Positions 51,343-59,490 of a DNA stretch of 64,000 bases are shown in pieces. Each line of letters begins with the position of its first letter. Positions within the stretch are counted from its first letter, which is position 1. Under the pieces are notes generated by a model, which worked only from the letters and a program-made list of their open reading frames with translations, did not search any database and was not told the origin of the DNA. The stretch is taken from contig CBDCDB010000008.1 of assembly GCA_965215315.1 (NCBI GenBank), forward strand, positions 3,720,001-3,784,000. The letters are read 5' to 3'. The DNA comes from Truepera sp965215315 (GTDB taxonomy: Bacteria; Deinococcota; Deinococci; Deinococcales; Trueperaceae). The position numbers and the translations under genes were made by a program.

Positions 51343-51615
51343 GTGACGCTTAAAACCGAACATTCGTTCGATTCCTACGAGATGGCCGACTTAAAGGAAA
51401 CGATTCAAGATTTCCATACGGCGTCCGGGGCCGACGCCGAACACCTGAAGTTAGCCGCAGCGCTTGCGGCGAAGCTCGAGGCCCAGGGACTCACCGCCCT
51501 TGAGGTAACGGTTGCCGATTCCGGAAGACGCTACGGCGTACCCCTGTACTGCGCCTCCGTGGTCATCGACACTTTTGCTCCCAACACGCTCGAGATTTTA
51601 CGCGAGTTCAAATGA
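51343..51615 (+). CDS. Unknown 90-residue element protein
   Basis: GTG 51343 gives TLKTEHSFDSYEMADLKETI and KLEAQGLTALEVTVADSGRR. A 15-codon ORF at 51299-51346 behind GAGGAG overlaps this start as GTGA and may couple to it. No family recognised. It ends four bases before a 12-codon ORF (51612-51650) that in turn overlaps the next gene. Confidence 0.6.
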   Translation: MTLKTEHSFDSYEMADLKETIQDFHTASGADAEHLKLAAALAAKLEAQGLTALEVTVADSGRRYGVPLYCASVVIDTFAPNTLEILREFK

Positions 51616-51646
51616 AGCCCTATGACGCTGAAGACCTGGTGTACCG

Positions 51647-52375
51647 ATGACCTGGGATGAGCTGAGGGCTGCACTTGCCGTTCCGTTCCCAGCCGAAATG
51701 GTCAAGTTCAGGCCCGGTTCAGCCAGTGGCGACAAAAAGCGGGCGCAGGCACTTGCCTACGCCGAACCCAGAGTGTACGAAGACCGCCTGAACGAGGTTC
51801 TAGGTTCTGCTTGGGCGTGCCGGTTTATCCCCTAGGGTGACCAGCGCCTGCTCTGCGAACTCACCATCACCCTCGACGGCGACGGGGGCGGGGTTCAGGA
51901 ACTCGTCCGCACCTCGACGGGCGAGTTCGACTCGGGCGATACCATCGCCAAAGGGACGAGCGCCGAGGCGCAGGCGTTTAAGCGGGCGTGCTCTAAGTTC
52001 GGGCTGGGACGCTACCTTTACGACCTGCCGGTGGTCTGGGTCGAGTACGACGACAACAATCGCCGCCTGACCGAGATTCCCGAACGCTTTCTCCCGCAAC
52101 CGGAGCCGGTGACGCCCCCCGAACCGGTCAGACTCACCTCGAGCCGAGCAAGTCGGTTGCACCGGGAACTGGGCAAACTGCCTACCATCGCCTCGAGAGA
52201 GCATACGCAAATCGCACACGAAGCGCTCTCCCAGGAAGTGGAGAGCTTTACCGGACTGACCGAACCCGAGGCCCTGGCGGTGTTGAACCACGCCCGCAAA
52301 GTGGACGCCAAACGCCGCGAAGAGCGCCACGTCAACCCCGAACGCAGGGGAAGCGAGGGGAGAATGCGCGCCTGA
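51647..52375 (+). pseudogene. DdrA/Rad52-family annealing protein with an amber codon
   Basis: Rad52-like proteins bind DNA ends and anneal single strands; DdrA is the Deinococcus member. The frame from ATG 51647 (WDELRAALAVPFPAEMVKFR, ALAYAEPRVYEDRLNEVLG) is interrupted by TAG at 51833-51835. It then continues unchanged with LLCELTITLDGDGG, GTSAEAQAFKRACSKFGLGR, YLYDLPVVWVEYDDNNRRL and a 90-residue tail. About 242 residues if read through. It pairs naturally with the SSB gene as a recombination module. Confidence 0.8.
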
Positions 52376-52389
52376 ACGTGTGCGCTGTG

Positions 52390-52414
52390 GTGGGGGGGGG
52401 GTTCGTCCCCCCAC
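52390..52414. repeat. G10-tract hairpin
   Basis: GTGGGGGG and CCCCCCAC surround GGGGTTCGT. Located in the 60-base gap before the gene at 52436; it may act as a terminator-like or quadruplex-forming element. Confidence 0.55.
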
Positions 52415-52435
52415 TATGCTGATAGAAAGGACACG

Positions 52436-52663
52436 ATGCCCGAGTTCACCTTCGATAGTCACCGCGTCACCATTCAAAAGCTCCGTTACACCATCAAAGC
52501 CGAGAGCGAAAGCGAGGCTCACCGCCTGATTGCTGCCGGTCAAGTCGATACGGTCGCAGACGGCCCCGCCGTTCTCCTCCATGCCGGGGAGTTGGGGCCT
52601 GCCAGACCCGCTTGCGTGGCTACCTACGACGGCGCGGGTTGTCCCGTATGGCGGGCAGCGTGA
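52436..52663 (+). CDS. Unknown small element protein
   Basis: 75 residues from ATG 52436 behind AAAGGA: PEFTFDSHRVTIQKLRYTIK, ESEAHRLIAAGQVDTVADGP. Recalls small beta-rich proteins from plasmids. Its stop overlaps the next GTG. Confidence 0.65.
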   Translation: MPEFTFDSHRVTIQKLRYTIKAESESEAHRLIAAGQVDTVADGPAVLLHAGELGPARPACVATYDGAGCPVWRAA

Positions 52664-52791
52664 GCGTCTTTTTCGCCTACTTATCCTGCTTACGACTCGT
52701 GCAGCGCTGGGGGCTGATGCGCGGCGAACCCGAGAACGTCGCCGAACATTCGCATCAGGTCGCCGTCGTTGTAGGATTTCAAAGCTATTGA
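52660..52791 (+). pseudogene. YfbR-like 5'-deoxynucleotidase, cut by the right inverted repeat
   Basis: GTG 52660 opens SVFFAYLSCLRLVQRWGLMR and ENVAEHSHQVAVV, the start of HD-domain 5'-deoxynucleotidases. The match ends exactly where the innermost motif of the right inverted repeat begins (52771). The catalytic HD lies beyond and is lost. Confidence 0.8.
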
Positions 52792-52904
52792 ACCTGAAAG
52801 CACGATTCTTGCTCGTTTGTTTCGGAGTTACTGGTTCTCATTTCGCAGTTATTGACTCTTCCCTACATCTAATTCAAAGTTGATCAGCCTGGCCTATGAA
52901 CCAT
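52771..52904 (-). repeat. Right 134-bp terminal inverted repeat with four iterated motifs
   Basis: Minus-strand partner of 46291-46424. Motif cores on the minus strand: TCAACTTTGAATTAG (52882-52868), AATAACTGCGAAATGAG (52853-52837), GTAACTCCGAAACAAAC (52831-52815) and AATAGCTTTGAAATCCTAC (52789-52771). They match left motifs 1-4 in the same order and spacing. The outer limit is not sharply defined and no target duplication was identified. Confidence 0.8.
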
Positions 52905-53071
52905 TTTATGAGTGGTACAACCACACTTGACCCGCCCAAATTTATAAAGGAATTGCTCACTTATCGGTCTACCTCTAACGCGGTGAACGCGCTCAAAGAC
53001 TGCATAACGACACTGACCGTTAGCCTGTACGGCGGGCTTACCGATCTGCTTCTGTCTTGTGACCCCACCTC

Positions 53072-53099
53072 TTGACATATATCCATATGTATATATAAC
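53072..53099 (+). promoter_or_regulatory. Leaderless ArsR promoter with operator dyad
   Basis: TTGACA (53072-53077), 16 bases, TATAAC (53094-53099), six bases, ATG 53106. The spacer holds the near-palindrome ATATATCCATATGTATATAT, a likely ArsR binding site. Confidence 0.8.
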
Positions 53100-53105
53100 G
53101 TAGCT

Positions 53106-53462
53106 ATGGCACGAGCAGCAACAACAACCGACGTGTTCAATGCGGTGGCCGAGCCCCGACGGCGGCAGCTTCTCGACGCCCTCGCCAGCGGTGAGCGCTC
53201 CGTGAACGAGCTCGTCGCGCTGCTCGAGCTAGCACAGCCGCACGTGTCCAGACACTTGCGGATACTGAGGGAGGTAGGACTGGTTGAGGTACGTGACGAT
53301 GGACGACAGCGGTTATACCGGCTCAATGGCCAAGCGCTCAAGCCCATTCACGACTGGGTGAATACTTACGAGCACTTGTGGTCTGAGCGGTTCAACCGGA
53401 TGGACGTCGTGCTTGAGGAACTTGAGCAGAAGGAGGCGGAAGTTGACGGCAATGGCAAGTAA
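53106..53462 (+). CDS. ArsR-family transcriptional repressor
   Basis: 118 residues, winged helix: DVFNAVAEPRRRQLLDALAS, then LVALLELAQPHVSRHLRILR and VEVRDDGRQRLYRLNGQALK. No metal-binding cysteine pair is visible, so it belongs to the group paired with SRPBCC genes rather than metal sensors. It is leaderless and overlaps the next gene. Confidence 0.92.
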   Translation: MARAATTTDVFNAVAEPRRRQLLDALASGERSVNELVALLELAQPHVSRHLRILREVGLVEVRDDGRQRLYRLNGQALKPIHDWVNTYEHLWSERFNRMDVVLEELEQKEAEVDGNGK

Positions 53463-53928
53463 AACAGCGACAGTGACGCTCCCGACGAACACACAGATCC
53501 TCATCACGCGGGAGTTCGCTGCGCCCAAGCACCTGGTCTATAAGGCTTGGACCACGCCCGAACTGGTCAAGCGCTGGTGGAGCGCAGGCATGGGCGAGGC
53601 GACAGTCACCGAAATTGACCTACGGGTTGGCGGTACGTGGCGCTACGTAATGGTGACGGACGGCGGCTTCGAGGTCGGCTTCCACGGCGAATATCGGGAG
53701 GTCACTCCGAACGAGCGGATCGTCTCGACCGGGGTCTATGAGGGTATGCCCGAGGGGGAATCACTGAACACAGCGACGTTCACAGAGGTGGACGGACGCA
53801 CGACCCTCACGATTCTCGTGCAGCACCAGAGCCAAAAACACCGCGACGCGCACCTCGACTCTGGAATGGAGACAGGCGTGCAGAAGTCGCTGGATTACCT
53901 CGAGCAGGTCGCGCGCGCGCTCCACTGA
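53443..53928 (+). CDS. SRPBCC (AHSA1-like) protein
   Basis: About 161 residues with the START-like fold: ITREFAAPKHLVYKAWTTPE, LVKRWWSAGMGEATVTEIDL, GGTWRYVM, then a C-terminal helix. TTG 53443 sits seven bases after GGAGG; ATG 53452 is the alternative. ArsR-SRPBCC pairs are common; the protein may bind a hydrophobic ligand. Confidence 0.9.
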   Translation: MTAMASKTATVTLPTNTQILITREFAAPKHLVYKAWTTPELVKRWWSAGMGEATVTEIDLRVGGTWRYVMVTDGGFEVGFHGEYREVTPNERIVSTGVYEGMPEGESLNTATFTEVDGRTTLTILVQHQSQKHRDAHLDSGMETGVQKSLDYLEQVARALH

Positions 53929-54069
53929 GCCTCCCCCCGCCGACCTCTATTTAGTTCGTGGTGACATCGAAGCCCGAACATCGGTTACAACGGTTTTTAC
54001 GATCTGGTCGCCTGAGGTGACTAAACTTCAGGCGACCCTGCTTCGCTGAACTCTACAGCGATCCCAGAA

Positions 54070-54546
54070 ATGGCGGTACTTATGTCTAAAGCAAATATGC
54101 CTCCTACACCCGATCTAAAGCTCGTGCCGGTGCCGGTTTCCGACCTCGACCGCGCCAAAACCTTTTACGTCGAAGTGCTCGGCTTTCACGAGGATCACGA
54201 CGTCCGGCCCAGCGACACCGTTGGGGTCATCCAACTCACGCCCACCGGGTCGGCATGTTCGATCCTTCTCGGGGTCGGGATGCCCGGTACCGAGATGCCC
54301 CCCGGCTCACTCAAGGGGCTGCATTTGGTCGTAGCGGACATAGACGAGGCCCGCGAAGCGCTCATCAGCCGGGGCCTCGAAGCGGATGCCGTTGTCGACC
54401 AGGGGGGTATGAAATATGCCGCTTTCAGCGATCCCGACGGCAATACCTGGACCTTGCAGGAGCTGCCGACGCCCCGATGCAATTACGAGAAACAGAGGCG
54501 GATGTATCGGCGAATATCGGCGCAGCACGGTTCGCCGAGCGGTTAG
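54070..54546 (+). CDS. VOC-family (glyoxalase-like) protein
   Basis: 158 residues. LKLVPVPVSDLDRAKTFYVE and a second half ending AFSDPDGNTWTLQEL are the paired beta-alpha-beta modules. The last 22 residues (after QELPTPR) are not family-like and overlap the start of the repair gene by 70 bases, so the original stop may have been lost. Start uncertain (54070 or 54082). Confidence 0.83.
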   Translation: MAVLMSKANMPPTPDLKLVPVPVSDLDRAKTFYVEVLGFHEDHDVRPSDTVGVIQLTPTGSACSILLGVGMPGTEMPPGSLKGLHLVVADIDEAREALISRGLEADAVVDQGGMKYAAFSDPDGNTWTLQELPTPRCNYEKQRRMYRRISAQHGSPSG

Positions 54547-55250
54547 AAACCTACCGCTCGGCGGACGAGCTTAAGAAGATTCAGCGCTACTTCAAGACCG
54601 GCAAGGGTCAGTACGGCGGGGGCGATAAGTTTATGGGTGTACGCATGGGTCAGGTTTTTACGCTTGCCAAAGAGTTTATCGAGATGCCTCCAGCTGAAAT
54701 CGAGAAATTACTCGAGGATCCCATTCACGAAGTTCGGGTTGGCGGGCTTAGCATCATGGACAAGCAGGCTCGTCGTAAAAAGACTCCCGAGAGCCGTCGG
54801 AGGGAGCTCTTCGACCTCTACCTGAGGCGTATCGACAGGATCAACAACTGGGACTTGGTAGACGTGAGCTGCCCCTTCGTCGTCGGCGGTTACCTGTTCG
54901 ACAAGCCGCGCGACATTTTGTACGAGCTGGCGCGTTCCAAGAACATCTGGGAGCGCCGCACGGCCATCGTCAGTACGTCCTACTTCATCAGGCAGGGCGA
55001 TGTAGCCGACACCTTCAAGGTCGCCGAAATGCTTCTTGATGACGATCAAGATTTTATCCATAAGGCTACCGGAGGGTGGCTGCGGGCGGCTGGTACGAAA
55101 GACCTGCAAGGGCTACTGAGCTTTCTCGATAAGCACGCTGCGGTCATGCCGCGCACGATGCTGCGTTACGCAGTCGAGCACCTAGACAAGGACCTGCGAA
55201 GCTACTACTTAAGTCTTAAAAAGGCCACCAAGCAGGTCTCCACACCCTAG
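54477..55250 (+). CDS. DNA alkylation repair protein (AlkD-like)
   Basis: 257 residues of HEAT-like helical repeats with AlkD features: YFKTGKGQYGGGDKFMGVRM, LLEDPIHEVRVGGLSIMD, NNWDLVDVSCPFVVGGYLFD, IWERRTAIVSTSYFIRQGDV, FIHKATGGWLRAAG. AlkD removes bulky or cationic alkyl bases from DNA. The trio of Trp/Asp residues that contact DNA (W in NNWDLVD, D, W in GWLRA) is visible. ATG 54477 lies within the end of the preceding VOC gene. Confidence 0.9.
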   Translation: MQLRETEADVSANIGAARFAERLETYRSADELKKIQRYFKTGKGQYGGGDKFMGVRMGQVFTLAKEFIEMPPAEIEKLLEDPIHEVRVGGLSIMDKQARRKKTPESRRRELFDLYLRRIDRINNWDLVDVSCPFVVGGYLFDKPRDILYELARSKNIWERRTAIVSTSYFIRQGDVADTFKVAEMLLDDDQDFIHKATGGWLRAAGTKDLQGLLSFLDKHAAVMPRTMLRYAVEHLDKDLRSYYLSLKKATKQVSTP

Positions 55251-55353
55251 CTGATCCAATCTGGAAGGGCGAGGCAGCTTCTGTTGCACAAAGCGGTGCG
55301 ACGTTGCTCACCCTTATGCCGTGAGTACGAGCGGCTTTTGCCTAGAAGCCATC

Positions 55354-55836
55354 TCAAAAACGCCTAAGCAGTAATTTGATGCAGCCGAGATGCAGGAAGG
55401 CCAAGAAGTTTAGGGAGTGATGTTCATAGCGAACGACCAGACGGCGAAAGTTGCCGAGGTGGGCGAATAGCCGTTCAATCTTCCAGCGCCGTTTGTAGCG
55501 CCTCAGTTTACGTCCATCTTGCGTCTTGGCTTTTTTACGGTTTCTTCGGTGAGGCGCAATCATTTCAACACCTGCTTCGGCGAGTTCAGCGTCAAGCGGA
55601 TCACTGTCATACGCTTTGTCACCGATTAACTTGTCGGGTTTGCCGCTGACGTGTCGAGATGCGAGAGTCGCGTGTACCAACCGGACCTCATGTGGGCTAG
55701 CAGACGTAACGTGCAGGGCGAGGCAAGTACCACCAGCGTCCGATACCGCCATGACTTTGCTACCCTTACCCCGTTTAGTCTTACCAACTGCTGACCCCCT
55801 TTTTTCGCAGCCACAAAGGTACCGTCGATAAAGCAT
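55354..55836 (-). CDS. IS5-family transposase, orfB part
   Basis: Same as the copy 1 product except TQDGRKLRR in place of TQDGCKLRR. DDE residues in KAYDSD and WKIERLFA are kept. Confidence 0.9.
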   Translation of the reverse strand: MLYRRYLCGCEKRGSAVGKTKRGKGSKVMAVSDAGGTCLALHVTSASPHEVRLVHATLASRHVSGKPDKLIGDKAYDSDPLDAELAEAGVEMIAPHRRNRKKAKTQDGRKLRRYKRRWKIERLFAHLGNFRRLVVRYEHHSLNFLAFLHLGCIKLLLRRF

Positions 55837-56123
55837 TCCGACAAGTCGAGTTTGCCCCGCTGCAGGGGGTCATGCGCTAAAGTCTCTAGAATCTGCCGCA
55901 ACACGCCGTTTCTCTCCCATTCTTGAAAGCGCCGATGGCACGTCTGATAGGGCGGATAGCGCTCGGGTAAATCAGCCCACTGTGCGCCCGTTCGTAATAT
56001 CCAGCAGATGCCCTTAAGTATCGCTCGTGGTTCTCGTCTGGGACGGCCTTTGCCATCTTTGCGTCGAGCTGGTTCGGGAATGAGCGGCCCTAGTACTTCC
56101 CACTGTTCATCGGTGAGTTCCAT
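55626..56123 (-). CDS. IS5-family transposase, orfA part
   Basis: Identical in my reading to the orfA product of copy 1, with the A6G5 frameshift site at about 55799-55809. Confidence 0.9.
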   Translation of the reverse strand: MELTDEQWEVLGPLIPEPARRKDGKGRPRREPRAILKGICWILRTGAQWADLPERYPPYQTCHRRFQEWERNGVLRQILETLAHDPLQRGKLDLSECFIDGTFVAAKKGGQQLVRLNGVRVAKSWRYRTLVVLASPCTLRLLAHMRSGWYTRLSHLDTSAANPTS

Positions 56124-56174
56124 ACCACCGTTCTAACAGCTATGCAGCTGACTATTCGTTTTTGAGATGGCTTC

Positions 56175-56767
56175 TAGTGTCGTGGTTTTCGCGTTCGTGA
56201 CTTAGCTCGTGCCGCGTCGCCAATATCCGATAGATCAAGTTTAAGTTTGGCAATGTTATTCCGTGTTTGTACAGGTTTCCGGCCCAGCTACCGCATAAGG
56301 AACTGAGACAGTCTTTGCTAGATACCGTTGCCAAATCCGCCAGCCACGATTCAGGAGACAAAAGATTAAAGCAAAGAGGCCAATGACATAGCAGAACTTA
56401 AAGCCCGTAGTTGTGAGCCTTAGCTGCCAAAGGGCGGTAAATTTAATTCAGCAACGGTATCTTTTGGAATGATGCCTGCGTCAATCTCTTGTGCAAATGC
56501 TAAACCATCAAATTAAAATGGTTAAAACCGTACGGCGCTCACGTACAGCACGGTTTTGGCTCAAGCCGTGCGGGCCGGACGGCAAGCTACGCTCAGACAG
56601 ACAAAACGCCGTAAAACTTGCGGCTGCGCTTTGGTAGCCTCTAATGAAAGAAATCAAGAGTCAGACTTTTTGGAGCACAGGCTTGTTGTCCCTAGCCCTT
56701 GTTATCTTTCAAGTACGTGTCAAACACAACTTTTCCAGCTAATTGCCCTCTTTTTACCCCCTGTTTC
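56175..56767. other. Decayed AT-richer stretch
   Basis: No gene I can support. A minus-strand reading near 56330-56460 has a hydrophobic stretch (FKFCYVIGLFALIFCLLN) that may be a gene remnant. Inverted AAAACCGT/ACGGTTTT at about 56522-56555 resembles a weak terminator. Confidence 0.35.
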
Positions 56768-57110
56768 CTAATTCTTAACTCCCTCCGCGTCCCACTCGGC
56801 AAATATCTGCGGCTGAGCTTGAGGGGTAACGGAAAAAGCTAGGCTGCGCCGTTCGGATTGGCAGAGTAAGCTAAACGCCTCCACCACAACCGGGTCGAAC
56901 TGCTTTTCGGCTTGCGTCCCAATCTCGGCGAGCGCGTCTTCGTGGCTCCAGGCGTGTTTATAGGGCCGCACCGAAGTAAGGGCGTCGTATACGTCGCAAA
57001 CGCTAAAAACACGGGCCGAGAGCGGGATTTCAGTGGTGGCTAGACCGTGCGGATAGCCCCCGCCGTCCCAGCGTTCGTGATGGTAGAGAATAGTCTCGAG
57101 CGTCGCTTCA

Positions 57111-58288
57111 TCAGGAACGTCGCCAAGTCTATAAGCAACGTGAGAGACGAATACCCGCAGCGTTGAAGCCGAGAAGATCGGGTCACCATGGGTAATCTGC
57201 GATGTGTCTAATACCGCAAGGGCAAGTTTACACGCGCATTACATCCTGGGTCTTCTTTCCGGCAGCAAGAGCGTAACCGACATGGCTGAACGCGGCTTGT
57301 TGCCGTTTGGCAAGCAGTACGCCTGCAAGCTTCTAGCGCAGAATCCAAACCTCACCAAGACGTTCTGACATGCTGTTTAGCCGACGCACCCCAGGGCGCT
57401 TACCTCGCCGTTGATCTGCTCAAGGTCAAGCACCAAGGTGAACGTATCGAGGGGGTCGGACGCTGTTATGACAACAGCAAGGGGGTGATGTGGGGTCACA
57501 CGTTAGTGAGTAGTGGGCTGGTCCAGTTAGGCGAAGACCCTTATCTACTACGCTGTGATCCGTTTCCCGACGAGCTGATGAGTACTGAGCGCTACCCCAG
57601 ACTCACGGCTACCGAGGCGATGCTCACGGTGGCTGGCGACGTCGTAAGCGCTGGCGTAAAGGTCAAGGCGTTGCTGGTCGATGCCGAGTTCACGACTCGA
57701 CTGGGATTACGCTCCTTGAAGCAGCTACCGCTAGCTTTTGTTGGTCGCTTCAGAAGTAACGCCAAAGTGATGTTCGAAGCCCAAAAGGTGCGCGTCAACG
57801 ATTTGGCTAAACGCTTCATGCCCGGCAAAGCGCGCTGGTATCCAAAACTCAGACGCTATATCAAACGCCTCGAGGTCGTCCTAGCCGAAGTTGGCACTGT
57901 GGAGTTGCTGATTGTCTGGAAAGCTCAAGGGTTCGGCTGGCACCTCACCACCTTGATCAGTACCCTTAAAGCCGGCGTTCAGGAAGTCTTTCAGGCTTGG
58001 TCAGCGCGTTGGAGCCTGGAAGTCAGTCACAGGCTCCGAAAACAATCCTTGGCGTTGGGCGCGTGTCAGTGCCTGACCTATGCAGCTCATTTGCAACATG
58101 CCGAGCTGGTCAACCGGGCCTTCGGGCTGATGCGTCTAGAACGGCAACGAACATCTTATCTAACGTGGAAGTCGGCTCAGCAGCGCGCCGCTGAAACCCT
58201 GAGAAACGCCTTGCTGACCGAAGGTTTTCGTATGGTCGCCTGAAATTAACCCTTCAGTACGCGGTTTCTCAATTTGGCGACATTCCTG
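57111..58288 (+). mobile_element. IS701/IS4-like element in the HD-GYP gene
   Basis: 1178 bp with inverted ends CAGGAACGTCGCCAAGT (57112-57128) and the complement of CAGGAATGTCGCCAAATT (58288-58271). TTCA is duplicated at 57107-57110 and 58289-58292. Its transposase is frameshifted. Confidence 0.88.
57204..58243 (+). pseudogene. IS701/IS4-like DDE transposase, frameshifted
   Basis: A first frame from GTG 57204 (SLHAHYILGLLSGSKSVTDM, GLLPFGKQYACKLLAQNPNL) stops at 57368. The -1 frame continues with LADAPQGAYLAVDLLKVKHQ, VGRCYDNSKGVMWGHTLVSS, VKALLVDAEFTTRLGL and ARWSLEVSHRLRKQSLALGA to 58243. The second and third segments carry the expected D and E. A single indel near 57360 inactivates it. 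Confidence 0.78.
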
Positions 58289-59222
58289 TTCAGGCAAAAA
58301 CGGGAGTTGCAACGCGACTTGGTAGCCCGCTTCGACGTGGTGGCGCATAATCTTCCACTCGTCGGACGAAAGCTTACCCGGTTTGTGCAAAATCGCGTCG
58401 GGCGTCGCAACCTTGCCGAGGTCGTGCAGGTACGCGCCCCAGCGCAGCGCCTCGAGCCCCTCTCTGCCGAGTGCTAAGGTTTCACCGACCCGGATGGTCA
58501 GGTCGGTTACGCGGTCGGTATGCCCTTTCACCTCCGAGTCGCGGCTTTCGACGGCGATGCCCAGGGCTTTAATCGCGCCTTCTCTGGCCTGCAGCACGTT
58601 TTCTTTCTCTGCCAGCGCCTGTTCCGCAGCGACCAGGCGGGCGGCGAGGGCGGCGAGCGTTGTCGCTACTGCGCCGAAGAGGTCGCACTCTCGCGGGCTC
58701 CAAGTGTGCGTCTCGAATGTATACATTAAAAAAGCCCCTTGAAGCGTGCCGTGTTTGCTCAGAACGGGGGCCGCGGCGAGGCTGGCAACGCCCAGATCGG
58801 GAAATCCGGCGGCTTCAGGGGAAGCGCGGGTGTCGTCAAAAGATAGTGGGGCGCGGCCCTGCTCGAGCGCCCGCATCAGCGGGGTATCGCTGGGCAGCCC
58901 GTGCGCCAAAATCGCGTCCATGACCGAGCCTTCCGGCATCTCGCCGGACGCAGAACGTGCCCTGAACATCTCGCCGCCTGCCTGAAAATACGCTGAACCT
59001 GCGGCTGCAGTGCGTTCGACGAGCGCGGTAAGCGCGGGCATCACGGCGCTGGGAACATCCGGAGCAGACAGGGCGAGCCGGGCGAGTTCGACGATGAGCT
59101 GAGCGCGGGGTTCGGCGCGTCGGGTAGGGGCAGGAGCTAGAGACGGTTCCCTCGGCATGGTGATCATGCCCTAAGTTAGCTTAAAGGTTCTTACAGAGCT
59201 CTTACGACTTGATGGGGTAAGC

Positions 59223-59490
59223 TTAAAGTTCCCGAAATCCGACCGACCGCAGCGACAACGCCCCCCGCGGGTCTTCGCCAAAAAACAAGCCGCCCTCACG
59301 CACCGAGTCGGCGGGTACGAAGCCGAAGGTCGTTTCGCTTGTTTCGGTGGTTTTGTCCCTCTTTGTGACCGTGCCCTCGACGCCGAGTTCGGCGGCTACC
59401 TCGTCCCCGGTGTTGTGCGCCTCGACAAGCGCGAGAAAGCCGTCGCCTGAACGTTGTATTCCCAGCACCCGCAGTGTAATTTTCGGCAGC
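59223..59490 (-). pseudogene. TIGR02588-like protein, N-terminus missing
   Basis: The soluble end of a TIGR02588-type protein (LALVEAHNTGDEVAAELGVE, FGFVPADSVREGGLFFGEDP, RGALSLRSVGFREL). The usual N-terminal membrane anchor is absent and the frame runs into the end of the TIGR02587-like gene. Function of the family is unknown; the two genes usually occur as a pair. Confidence 0.65.

Larger units (their letters stand above)
55345..56174 (-). mobile_element. IS5-family (IS427-group) element, copy 2
   Basis: 830 bp, TA on both flanks, same ends as copy 1 at 27683-28512. I find one base change (Cys to Arg codon in orfB, near 55512). It lies in non-coding or decayed DNA. Confidence 0.95.
56768..59167 (-). 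pseudogene. GAF / HD-GYP signalling protein interrupted by an IS
   Basis: The N-terminal part (59167-58289) has a GAF domain (residues about 20-185) and the start of HD-GYP: WGAYLHDLGKVATPDAILHK, EWKIMRHHVEAGYQVALQLP, FLPE. The C-terminal part (57110-56768) continues ATLETILYHHERWDGGGYPH, VFSVCDVYDALTSVRPYKHA to the stop. Removing the element and one TTCA restores LPFLPEATLETILYHH in frame, about 406 residues. HD-GYP enzymes hydrolyse cyclic-di-GMP. The start could be ATG 59167 or 59158. Confidence 0.9.

Noticed and set aside
52896..53075. A 59-codon ORF starting MNHFMSGTTTLDPPKFIKEL between the right inverted repeat and the ArsR gene
   Set aside because: It starts inside the inverted repeat, has no ribosome-binding site, shows no recognisable family and ends in the ArsR promoter.
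56512..56600. Intrinsic terminator at the inverted AAAACCGT/ACGGTTTT
   Set aside because: The loop is long, the stem AT-rich and there is no gene upstream to terminate.
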